DNA from: JBCBXA01 sp039816825
Lineage (GTDB): Bacteria > Pseudomonadota > Alphaproteobacteria > Rhizobiales > Rhizobiaceae
Length of the DNA stretch: 16,137 nucleotides
Assembly: GCA_039816825.1 (NCBI GenBank)
Contig: JBCBXA010000065.1
Coordinates: 1-16,137, forward strand
Direction of reading: 5' to 3'
Below are positions 7,652 to 14,320 of the stretch, in pieces. Within the stretch, counting starts at the first letter, position 1; each line of letters opens with the position of its first letter. A program made the translations under genes and the position numbers. The notes beneath the pieces are model-generated. The model worked only from the letters and a program-made list of their open reading frames with translations. It made no database searches and was not told where the DNA came from.

Positions 7652-8494
7652 ATGGACATCACCGCAACGCCGACACTCCCCGAGACCATGCCGGAGGAAC
7701 TCAGTCTCCTTGCCAAAGCAGGGCAGGAGGCCGGAAGCATCGCCATGTCCTTCTTTCAGAGGGATCCGGAGGTCTGGACCAAGGGAGACAGTTCTCCCGT
7801 TTCGGAGGCTGACCTCGCGGTTGATACCTATCTTCGGGAAACCCTCCTCAAGGAGCGACCAGACTGTGCCTGGGTGTCTGAGGAGACGGCGGTCTCCGAT
7901 GAAAGATTGGCGATGGAGCACGCATTCGTGGTGGATCCCATTGATGGCACGCGAGCTTTCATTGCCGGAGAGGAGACTTGGGGTGTCTCCATTGCGTTCG
8001 TTTCCGGTGGTCGGCCGGTCGCGGCGGCCTTTATATGTCCTGCGCTGGGTGAGACGTTTCTTGCTGCCGCAGGTTGTGGTGCGTTCCTCAACGACCACCG
8101 CCTGATCGCGCGTCAAGACGATCTGAACCTGCCGGTGGCGGGGCCCTCTCGCATGCGGGACGCAATCCAGGCGCTCGGAACCGACGTGGCCGGTATTTGG
8201 CCGCGCCACATTCCGTCGCTCGCTTACAGGCTGGTCATGGTGGCCCGTGGCGATCTGCGCGCCGCCTTCGCGCGGCGCAACAGTCATGATTGGGATATTG
8301 CTGCTGCTGATCTTATTTTGGCCGAAACCGGCTGCGAATTGCTGGAGGTCGCCGAGAATCGCGTTGCCAGCGCTGTATCTTACAACAGCGAAACAATCAG
8401 GCGGGGCGTGCTTTATAGCGCTCCGCACAACGCTGCGGACAGTCTGCTCGACGTGGCAAAACACATGGCCGATCAACCCGGTTTCGGGCGTTAG
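7652..8494 (+). CDS. Inositol monophosphatase family phosphatase, CysQ-like (3'(2'),5'-bisphosphate nucleotidase)
   Basis: A Mg2+-dependent, Li+-sensitive type of phosphatase. Relatives remove the 3' phosphate of PAP from sulfate assimilation (CysQ) or dephosphorylate inositol phosphate. The 280 residues carry the family metal site: Glu-Glu at 77-78 (SEET), DPIDGT at 95-100, and the distal DWDIAAAD beginning at Asp213. The SSPVSEAD segment (47-54) resembles the SPVTxAD of CysQ. An in-frame GTG at 7646 would add two residues; the ATG at 7652 is preferred, though neither has a clear Shine-Dalgarno. It lies 92 bases after pmbA and 17 before the DUF4170 gene. Substrate assignment among CysQ, inositol phosphatase or a related sugar phosphatase is uncertain, so no symbol is given. 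Confidence 0.88.
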   Translation: MDITATPTLPETMPEELSLLAKAGQEAGSIAMSFFQRDPEVWTKGDSSPVSEADLAVDTYLRETLLKERPDCAWVSEETAVSDERLAMEHAFVVDPIDGTRAFIAGEETWGVSIAFVSGGRPVAAAFICPALGETFLAAAGCGAFLNDHRLIARQDDLNLPVAGPSRMRDAIQALGTDVAGIWPRHIPSLAYRLVMVARGDLRAAFARRNSHDWDIAAADLILAETGCELLEVAENRVASAVSYNSETIRRGVLYSAPHNAADSLLDVAKHMADQPGFGR

Positions 8495-8511
8495 AAGAGG
8501 GGAGCTGTCGC

Positions 8512-8757
8512 ATGGCAGATGAAACAAAAACTAAGGGCGATGACCAATTGCTGCATTTGGTTTTCGGCGGGGAACTTGAGGACATTTCAGGCGTGCGGTT
8601 TCGCGATCTCGACACTCTGGACGTCGTTGGCATCTTTCCCAATTTCGAGACGGCACGGGCCGCGTGGAAGATGAAAGCACAGCAGACCGTCGACAACGCG
8701 CACATGCGTTACTTCGTGGTCCATCTTCACCGCCTGCTTGAACCCGAAAATCACTGA
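8512..8757 (+). CDS. DUF4170 domain protein (conserved small alphaproteobacterial protein)
   Basis: An 81-residue soluble protein matching the DUF4170 family along its length: LHLVFGGELEDISGVRFRD early, then DVVGIFPNFETARAAWK and NAHMRYFVVHLHRLL. No catalytic motif, membrane segment or cysteine is present, and the function is unknown. A strong GGGGAG about seven bases before the ATG supports the start. As I remember alphaproteobacterial genomes, this gene regularly sits between an inositol-monophosphatase-family gene and LPS genes, as here, which hints at a role linked to envelope synthesis; that link is inference only. Confidence 0.9.
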   Translation: MADETKTKGDDQLLHLVFGGELEDISGVRFRDLDTLDVVGIFPNFETARAAWKMKAQQTVDNAHMRYFVVHLHRLLEPENH

Positions 8758-8809
8758 ACCCTAAGATCGTTGAGGCTGGAACAGCCACAATCCACTGAGC
8801 ATTTGATCC

Positions 8810-10183
8810 ATGAAGTCTTTCCCCACACGCGCATCGATGGAGGCCTACCGCATAGCCGGTCAGGCCGCCTTGCCATTGATGCGGGCGCGCTATGCGCAGC
8901 GGGTGCGGGATGGGCTGGAACGGGCCGATCGTCTGCAGGAGCATTTCGGCAGACCTTCCCTTGCACGTGACGAGGGATGCTACGTCTGGTTTAACGCTGG
9001 AAGCGCAGATGAAGCCCGCTCCATGCTGCCGCTCGTCCGCCTGTGCCTGTCGCAGAACCTCAATGTGGTGGCGACTTCGCCGTGTCGATATGGGCTTGCG
9101 CTTTGGGAGCAGGAAGCGGCCAACAACTCGTCCCTGGCTGCGCAGTACACGCCTGTGGATGTGGATCGCTGTGTGAACAGATTTCTGTCCCACTGGCAGC
9201 CCGAACTCATGATCACTGTGGCCGATGAAGTGATGCCGGTCGCCATGGCCTGCCTCCAGCAAAGGCAAATTTCCTGCGTGGTGGTTTCCGGAGTGATCGG
9301 TCGCCGTGCGCACGATTTCTGGTCGGTTCGTCCCAAGCTTGCTCGGGAGACTTTTGGCGCCATCGCACTTGTGGCTGCTGCTGATCAGGTGAACGCCGAG
9401 ATGTTCCGTGATCTTGGCGCCCGCAATGTGGAAGTGTGTGGCGATCTGTCTTTTGATGCTCCAGTGCGTTCTGACGGTCGCCATATCCATAGGGCATTTT
9501 GGGCAAGGGAAGGTTTGGCTGAAGAGACAAACCTTTGGTTGGCAACACCCAGCAATGACAAGGAACTGGCGCTTTGTCTCGAAACGCAAAGAGCGCTTGA
9601 GCTGGCTGGAGCAAACATTGTCTGTGCTCTTGCGCCACCGCCCTCCATGCGTATGTCAGACATTGAGACCGCCGTCAGTTCCTCAGGTCTCAATCTGTCA
9701 AAACCTCCGCTTGGCGATTATAAACAGGCGCATCACGAAGGCTGGGCCGCTTCGGCCAATGTGCTCCTGTTTGACTTTGGCGAAGATGGAGAGCGCGCTG
9801 CGATCCGTAGTGACGCGATCTATTTGGGCGGTGCGTTTGGCAATGGCCGATCAGAAGGTTTGAGCCCGGTACCCGCCATTCAACATCGTCTGGCCATTGC
9901 CTCGGGTGAGCGCGTTCAGCGCCATGTTGGCTTCTTCAGTCAGCTGCACCGGGCTAACGCGGTTCGGCTGGTTTCCTCTGGCAGTGATCTGGCAGGCTTT
10001 CTTTCGATTGTGCTTGCGGACAAAGATGCCCACAGGCGCATGACCGATGCGGCGCTTCGGACGCTCTGGTCCATGCAGGGCGCAACGGACTCGACCTACA
10101 TGGCGCTCGACCGATATTTGCGCCCGCTCATATACAAGGCCAGTATCGACAGCATTCCCCCGTCTGTTCATGCTGCCGAATAG
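8810..10183 (+). CDS. waaA: WaaA-family (Kdo transferase, GT30) protein, strongly divergent
   Basis: WaaA transfers Kdo from CMP-Kdo to lipid IVA at the inner membrane. The 457 residues follow the WaaA plan: an N-terminal acceptor half with VDVDRCVNRFLSHWQPELM (116-134) and LGARNVEVCGDLSFD (202-216), then a C-terminal nucleotide-sugar half. The position just before lpxK also fits. Signature motifs are eroded, compared with my recollection of E. coli WaaA. ESELWPN/ETELWPN is replaced by ADEVMPV (138-144), NARxSxRS by SGVIGRRA (160-167), and STHEGEE by TPSNDKE (246-252). PRHPER is replaced by APPPSMR (275-281), and the GGHNPLE end of the ribose-binding loop by RSEGLSP (347-353). The N-terminal hydrophobic anchor is weak. 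There is no frameshift or stop. It may be a transferase of altered specificity or a non-catalytic relative. The ATG at 8810 lacks a clear ribosome-binding site; ATG 8837 is an alternative. Confidence 0.78.
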   Translation: MKSFPTRASMEAYRIAGQAALPLMRARYAQRVRDGLERADRLQEHFGRPSLARDEGCYVWFNAGSADEARSMLPLVRLCLSQNLNVVATSPCRYGLALWEQEAANNSSLAAQYTPVDVDRCVNRFLSHWQPELMITVADEVMPVAMACLQQRQISCVVVSGVIGRRAHDFWSVRPKLARETFGAIALVAAADQVNAEMFRDLGARNVEVCGDLSFDAPVRSDGRHIHRAFWAREGLAEETNLWLATPSNDKELALCLETQRALELAGANIVCALAPPPSMRMSDIETAVSSSGLNLSKPPLGDYKQAHHEGWAASANVLLFDFGEDGERAAIRSDAIYLGGAFGNGRSEGLSPVPAIQHRLAIASGERVQRHVGFFSQLHRANAVRLVSSGSDLAGFLSIVLADKDAHRRMTDAALRTLWSMQGATDSTYMALDRYLRPLIYKASIDSIPPSVHAAE

Positions 10184-10238
10184 CGCACGCCCTCAGCTTT
10201 GGTTTTACCAATCGGTCCGCTTGTCGTAGCTCTGCATC

Positions 10239-11282
10239 ATGGCTGAAACACCTCCATTCTGGTACGCGCCGGCCAATTGGCAGGCTTGGTTGCTGGCTCC
10301 TATTGCAAGGATCTATGGGGCTGTGGCTGCGCGCCGAATGTCGGCTGATGCAGGCCATGCAGCCGCTTTGCCGGTTCTGTGTGTCGGCAACCTCGTTGCC
10401 GGCGGTGCCGGCAAGACGCCGACCTGCATCGCCCTGGTGGCTGCCGCGAAGGCGGCGCAGCGGGATCCCGTGATCCTGACCCGAGGCTATGGCGGTGCGC
10501 TCTCCGGCCCGGTACTGGTCGATCTCGACAAGCACAACGCCCATGATGTGGGTGATGAAGCGCTGCTTCTGGCGCGCCACGCCCCCACGATGGTGGCGCG
10601 GGATCGCGCGGCTGGCGCCAAGGCCATTGAAGCCATGCTGGCCGAAGACATGCATGCCGGGCTCATCATCATGGATGATGGCCTTCAAAATCCTGTGCTC
10701 ATGAAAGACTTCCATCTGGTCGTGATCGATGGACGCCGCGGCATCGGTAACGGCTTTGTTCATCCCGCCGGACCGCTAAGGGCACCTGTGAGGTTTCAGA
10801 TGTCACTGGCAGATGCGGTGCTTGTGATTGGCGAGGGAGACGCCGGTGCCGATGTCCTGCGCATGGCGGCGCGCCGCGCGTGCCCCACTCAGGTTGCCAG
10901 CCTTTCACCCGTTTCCAATCTGAAACTGAAGGGGGTTTCTGTGCTCGCCTGGGCAGGCATTGGTGATCCTGAGAAGTTCTTCCACACCCTGCAGGCCATG
11001 GGCGTGAACGTGCAGATGACGCGATCCTTTGACGACCACCATTTCGTCAGCGCCGAGGAGGCGAGGGACCTGCTGGACGACGCCTCGCGCAACAAGCTGT
11101 CACTGGTGACCACCGAAAAGGATATGGTCCGCATCGCCGCCAGCCATAACGAGGATGTCGAAGCTCTCGCGGAGCACTCCACCCCGGTGCCGGTGGAACT
11201 GCTCCCTGAAAACCCCACGGCCTTTGCGGGCCTCATCGAGCAAACACTCAGAGCATTCGCGAGACGCAAAACCGGCGCTTGA
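10239..11282 (+). CDS. lpxK: Tetraacyldisaccharide 4'-kinase LpxK
   Basis: LpxK phosphorylates the 4' position of the tetraacyl disaccharide to make lipid IVA, at the cytoplasmic face of the inner membrane. The 347 residues carry the expected features in order: an N-terminal amphipathic stretch (FWYAPANWQAWLLAPIARIYG, about 7-27), a P-loop GNLVAGGAGKT (50-60), LTRGYGG (80-86), VGDEALLLARHAPT (104-117), DDGLQN (146-151) and a later DHHF with the conserved histidines. All match functional LpxK proteins, unlike the eroded WaaA-like protein just upstream. It follows that gene after 55 bases and is probably co-transcribed. It converges with the DUF2093 gene, leaving only 17 bases between stops. 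Confidence 0.95.
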   Translation: MAETPPFWYAPANWQAWLLAPIARIYGAVAARRMSADAGHAAALPVLCVGNLVAGGAGKTPTCIALVAAAKAAQRDPVILTRGYGGALSGPVLVDLDKHNAHDVGDEALLLARHAPTMVARDRAAGAKAIEAMLAEDMHAGLIIMDDGLQNPVLMKDFHLVVIDGRRGIGNGFVHPAGPLRAPVRFQMSLADAVLVIGEGDAGADVLRMAARRACPTQVASLSPVSNLKLKGVSVLAWAGIGDPEKFFHTLQAMGVNVQMTRSFDDHHFVSAEEARDLLDDASRNKLSLVTTEKDMVRIAASHNEDVEALAEHSTPVPVELLPENPTAFAGLIEQTLRAFARRKTGA

Positions 11283-11299
11283 GCGCAGGTGCCGGTGGT

Positions 11300-11518
11300 T
11301 CAGCGCACCGTGCCAGCGCGTCGTTCGGCTTCCACAGAGGCGTGCACGTCAGCATACGCTTCCTGCCGCGACACACTCCAGTAGCGCAGTTCATCAAGCT
11401 GAATATGGCGGCCGGTGATTGCGCAGATGACGTGAGAGCCGGGCACAAGCACGTGAAACTCGCCATCATCATAGCGCAAATGGGCCTGTCCGCCCACATT
11501 TTCGTGCCGCGTCAGCAT
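11300..11518 (-). CDS. DUF2093 domain protein (small conserved alphaproteobacterial protein)
   Basis: A 72-residue protein matching DUF2093: LRYDDGEFHVLVPGSHV, then CAITGRHIQLDELRYW and VSRQEAYADVHAS. One conserved cysteine is visible but there is no paired metal site, membrane segment or known catalytic motif. The function is unknown. AGGAG lies six bases before the ATG (complement of 11516-11518) and overlaps the 3' end of mutL, whose stop is only nine bases upstream, so it is almost certainly translated from the mutL transcript. The mutL-DUF2093 pair recurs in related bacteria as far as I recall. Confidence 0.9.
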   Translation of the reverse strand: MLTRHENVGGQAHLRYDDGEFHVLVPGSHVICAITGRHIQLDELRYWSVSRQEAYADVHASVEAERRAGTVR

Positions 11519-11527
11519 GACATTCTC

Positions 11528-13423
11528 CTAACGACCGAACAGCCGCTCAATATCCTTGAGGCTTAACTCAATATAGGTCGGCCTGCCATGGTTGCACTGG
11601 CTGGAATTTGGAGTGGCTTCCATTTCGCGCAGAAGTGCGTTCATTTCATCGGGCTTCAGTCTGCGCCCGGACCGGACCGAGCCATGACACGCCATGGTGG
11701 CCGCGACATGGTTGAGCCTGCCCGCCAGCGTGTCGCTCGTGCCCCAACTGGCCAGTTCATCAGCGAGATCTGAGAGCAGGGCGTTGGTGTCCACTTCGCC
11801 CAGAAGCGCGGGTGTGGCCCGCACCAGCATGGCGTTTGGCCCGAACTTCTCGATCTCGAGGCCGAGACCGCCAAGCTGTTCAGCGGCATCTGTCAGCCGG
11901 TCGCACGCCGCCGGATCGAGATCCACTACGTCGGGAATGAGCAGCATCTGGCTCGTTGCGCCACGCTGCTCAAATGCCGCCTTGAGCTGCTCGTACACGA
12001 TCCGCTCATGAGCGGCATGCTGATCGATGATGACAAGGCCGGTGTCGGTCTGCGAGACGATGTAGTTTTCGTGCAGCTGGGCCCTCGCCACCCCGAGCGG
12101 GTGGCTTGAGGAGTTTGTCTCCTGAGGTGAATGCTGTGCGCTCTCACCAGCGTCGTAGCTTGCCTGGGCGCTTGGCTCTGCAAAACCCTGCAATGTCTTG
12201 GGCATAGCATGAGGCGCGAATGGTGACTGTTGCCAATCATGATTTGCGGTTGGCGGCGTTCTATAGATGGATCCGAACCGGCCAGGCTCAACTGTGTCGT
12301 TGGCGGCCGGGCCGGCGGGTGCCGTTCGCGCTTCGAACGCGTCCAGCATGGCGTCAGCGGCTGATCTGGCGCTCTGCAACCCGTCTTCTGCAAAAGCTTG
12401 CCGAAGGCTTCCCACAATCAATCCTCGCACCAATGCCGGATCGCGAAACCGCACATCGGATTTTGCCGGATGCACGTTCACGTCCACCTGCTGAGGGTCA
12501 ATGTCGATGTTCAGCACGGCTATGGGATGCCTGTGTTTCGCCAGCAGATCAGAGTAGGCACCGCGCAGCGCGCCGAGCAGTTGCCTATCCTTCACGGGGC
12601 GTCCGTTGACATAGAAAAACTGTTGCAGCGCGTTGCCGCGATTGTGCGTAGGTAGGCCTGCAAGGCCTGTTAGCCTGACGCCCTCGCGCACGGCATCCAC
12701 TTCCAGCGCGTTGGCCGGAAACGCGTCTCCCAATATCTGGCTTATCCTCTGCCTTCTGGCCTTTCCTTCATCTCCGGAGCAGGCCTGATATCGCTGGATT
12801 GCCCGGTCCGCTCCTTCGAGGCTGAAACTGATGGAGGGGAATGCCATTGCAATCCGGCGCACGACATCGGTGATGGCTGCGCTTTCGGCTCGGTCCGATT
12901 TCAGGAATTTCAGGCGCGCGGGTGTTGAGGCAAAGAGGTTGGCGACTTCCACAACCGTGCCTTTGCCCAGCGCCGACGGCGCTGGTCCGTCCATATGGCC
13001 ACCGTCCACCACGATACGATAAGCATTGGGACTGCCGGACTGGCGCGAGGTGATCGTGAGCTTGGCCACCGAGCCGATGGATGGAAGAGCTTCGCCACGA
13101 AAGCCGAGTGTTCTGATGTCAAGGAGATCATCGGTCAGCTTTGACGTGCAGTGTCGCTCAACCGCGAGCTGCAGGTCCTCCGGTGACATGCCGCTGCCAT
13201 TGTCGGTTACCCGAATGAGCGATTTGCCCCCAGCCGCCATCGTCACCGATATGCGGGTCGCCCCGGCATCAATGGCGTTTTCGACCAGTTCTTTGACAAC
13301 CGATGCCGGCCGCTCAACCACTTCGCCCGCCGCGATGCGGTTGACCACGGTTTCATCAAGGCGCCGGATGCGCGGCGCGGCGCTCTCCGAGTGCTTCTGC
13401 GAACTGTCGGCCGTCTGTGGCAT
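11528..13423 (-). CDS. mutL: DNA mismatch repair protein MutL (endonuclease type)
   Basis: MutL links mismatch recognition by MutS to strand incision. From the chosen start it has 631 residues. The N-terminal GHKL ATPase has motif I ELVENAIDAGA (Glu45, Asn49), motif II DNGSG (74-78) and motif III GFRGEAL (107-113). A Pro/Ser/Ala-rich linker is followed by the C-terminal dimerisation domain. This contains the metal-binding endonuclease motif DQHAAHERIVYE (467-478), the clamp-binding-like QMLLIP (492-497), ACHGSVR (about 578) and CNHGRP (about 610). These mark a nicking MutL, unlike E. coli MutL, which relies on MutH. An ATG at 13453 would add 10 residues; the ATG at 13423 is preferred because GGAG sits nine bases before it, while 13453 has only a weak AGG. 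It is read after rlmE across roughly 100 bases and before DUF2093. Confidence 0.96.
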   Translation of the reverse strand: MPQTADSSQKHSESAAPRIRRLDETVVNRIAAGEVVERPASVVKELVENAIDAGATRISVTMAAGGKSLIRVTDNGSGMSPEDLQLAVERHCTSKLTDDLLDIRTLGFRGEALPSIGSVAKLTITSRQSGSPNAYRIVVDGGHMDGPAPSALGKGTVVEVANLFASTPARLKFLKSDRAESAAITDVVRRIAMAFPSISFSLEGADRAIQRYQACSGDEGKARRQRISQILGDAFPANALEVDAVREGVRLTGLAGLPTHNRGNALQQFFYVNGRPVKDRQLLGALRGAYSDLLAKHRHPIAVLNIDIDPQQVDVNVHPAKSDVRFRDPALVRGLIVGSLRQAFAEDGLQSARSAADAMLDAFEARTAPAGPAANDTVEPGRFGSIYRTPPTANHDWQQSPFAPHAMPKTLQGFAEPSAQASYDAGESAQHSPQETNSSSHPLGVARAQLHENYIVSQTDTGLVIIDQHAAHERIVYEQLKAAFEQRGATSQMLLIPDVVDLDPAACDRLTDAAEQLGGLGLEIEKFGPNAMLVRATPALLGEVDTNALLSDLADELASWGTSDTLAGRLNHVAATMACHGSVRSGRRLKPDEMNALLREMEATPNSSQCNHGRPTYIELSLKDIERLFGR

Positions 13424-13549
13424 TGAAATGCGCTCCGGTGTCGTGCTACCCATAGTGCCTGTTGAGCGCGCAGCACGATAGGCTGAGTGGTGAACCCTCC
13501 ACAGGCCATGCGGGTCCCGACCCTATGTACCGACTCCGGTGTACTGGTC

Positions 13550-14320
13550 CTAACCTCGGAAGGATTTGGCCAGAAGATAGAGCTCCGGCGAGCCATCCCT
13601 GCTGGCTGGCGGCTTGACGTGGTGGACGGATGTGAAGTGCTTCTTCAGCATATCGAGCAGCGACTTCTCAGTCCCGCCCTGGAAGGTCTTGCAAAGAAAG
13701 TGCCCCCCGGGCTTGAGAACTTCCACCGCAAAGGCCGCTGCCTCCTCACACAGATGCATGGTCCGAATCTGGTCGGTGCGTCGGTGGCCAGTCGTGGGGG
13801 CTGCCATGTCCGACAGGACGAGGTCCGGTGCCTGCCCACCGAGCGCATCCATCAGCGCAGCCGGCGCTTCGTTATCCAGAAAGTCCATCTCCAGAAGAGT
13901 CACCGCCTCGATGGGATCGATGGGTAGAAAATCGATTCCGACGACCCGAACATCTTCGTTGGTCGAGCCGACGATCTGCGCCGCAACCTGACACCAGCCC
14001 CCGGGGGCCGCGCCCAGATCAAGGACCCTCATCCCGCGCCCCAGAAGCTTGTAGCGCTCATTCATCTCGATGAGCTTGTAGGCCGCCCGGCTACGCCAGC
14101 CCTCGGCCTTTGCGCGTTGCACGTAAGGGTCGTTCAACTGTCGCTGGAGCCAAAGGGTCGAGCTCAGCTTGCGGCCGCGGGCGGTCTTCACTTTGGTGTG
14201 CATATTGCGCTGCCCGGTGGAACGCCCGCTTGCCCCACGGGTGGATTTAGCTCCACCTCCGCTCCGAGAGCCTGCACCACCAGCGCCTGATCCTCGGCCA
14301 CTGCCTGATTTTCGGCTCAT
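13550..14320 (-). CDS. rlmE: 23S rRNA (uridine(2552)-2'-O)-methyltransferase RlmE (FtsJ/RrmJ)
   Basis: RlmE methylates the 2'-OH of U2552 in the A-loop of 23S rRNA, a late step in large-subunit maturation. The FtsJ core has the catalytic K-D-K-E set: Lys82 (RSRAAYKL), Asp171 (SDMAAPTTGH), Lys211 (CKTFQGG) and Glu246 (SPELYLLA). The SAM-binding motif DLGAAPGGWC is at 101-110. The protein is 256 residues against about 209 in E. coli; the extra length is a Gly/Ser/Arg-rich N-terminal extension of about 45 residues, probably disordered. The ATG overlaps the ppx stop by 4 bases (ATGA), and AGGA lies upstream inside ppx, so translation is coupled. Confidence 0.95.
   Translation of the reverse strand: MSRKSGSGRGSGAGGAGSRSGGGAKSTRGASGRSTGQRNMHTKVKTARGRKLSSTLWLQRQLNDPYVQRAKAEGWRSRAAYKLIEMNERYKLLGRGMRVLDLGAAPGGWCQVAAQIVGSTNEDVRVVGIDFLPIDPIEAVTLLEMDFLDNEAPAALMDALGGQAPDLVLSDMAAPTTGHRRTDQIRTMHLCEEAAAFAVEVLKPGGHFLCKTFQGGTEKSLLDMLKKHFTSVHHVKPPASRDGSPELYLLAKSFRG

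Noticed and set aside
7643..8527. Open frame of 294 codons on the minus strand opposite the CysQ-like gene
   Set aside because: The plus strand carries an intact phosphatase with all metal-binding motifs; the antisense product has no family resemblance.
8531..9589. Open frame of 352 codons on the minus strand opposite DUF4170 and the WaaA-like gene
   Set aside because: It spans two plus-strand genes and the gap between them, with no motif, so it is a shadow. It was examined because the WaaA-like gene is atypical, but the plus-strand reading has clear family structure.
10199..10211. TTGGT-TTT-ACCAA inverted repeat between the WaaA-like gene and lpxK
   Set aside because: It is a 5-bp stem with a 3-base loop and no T-run or nearby promoter; chance is a sufficient explanation.
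11288..11310. Short inverted repeats (GGTGC/GCACC and CGGTG/CACCG) at the lpxK-DUF2093 junction, considered as a bidirectional terminator
   Set aside because: Stems are 5 bp, run into the DUF2093 coding end, and no T-run is present on either side.
13512..13523. GGGT-CCCG-ACCC inverted repeat between rlmE and mutL, considered as a terminator
   Set aside because: The stem is only 4 bp with no T-run on either strand, too weak to call.
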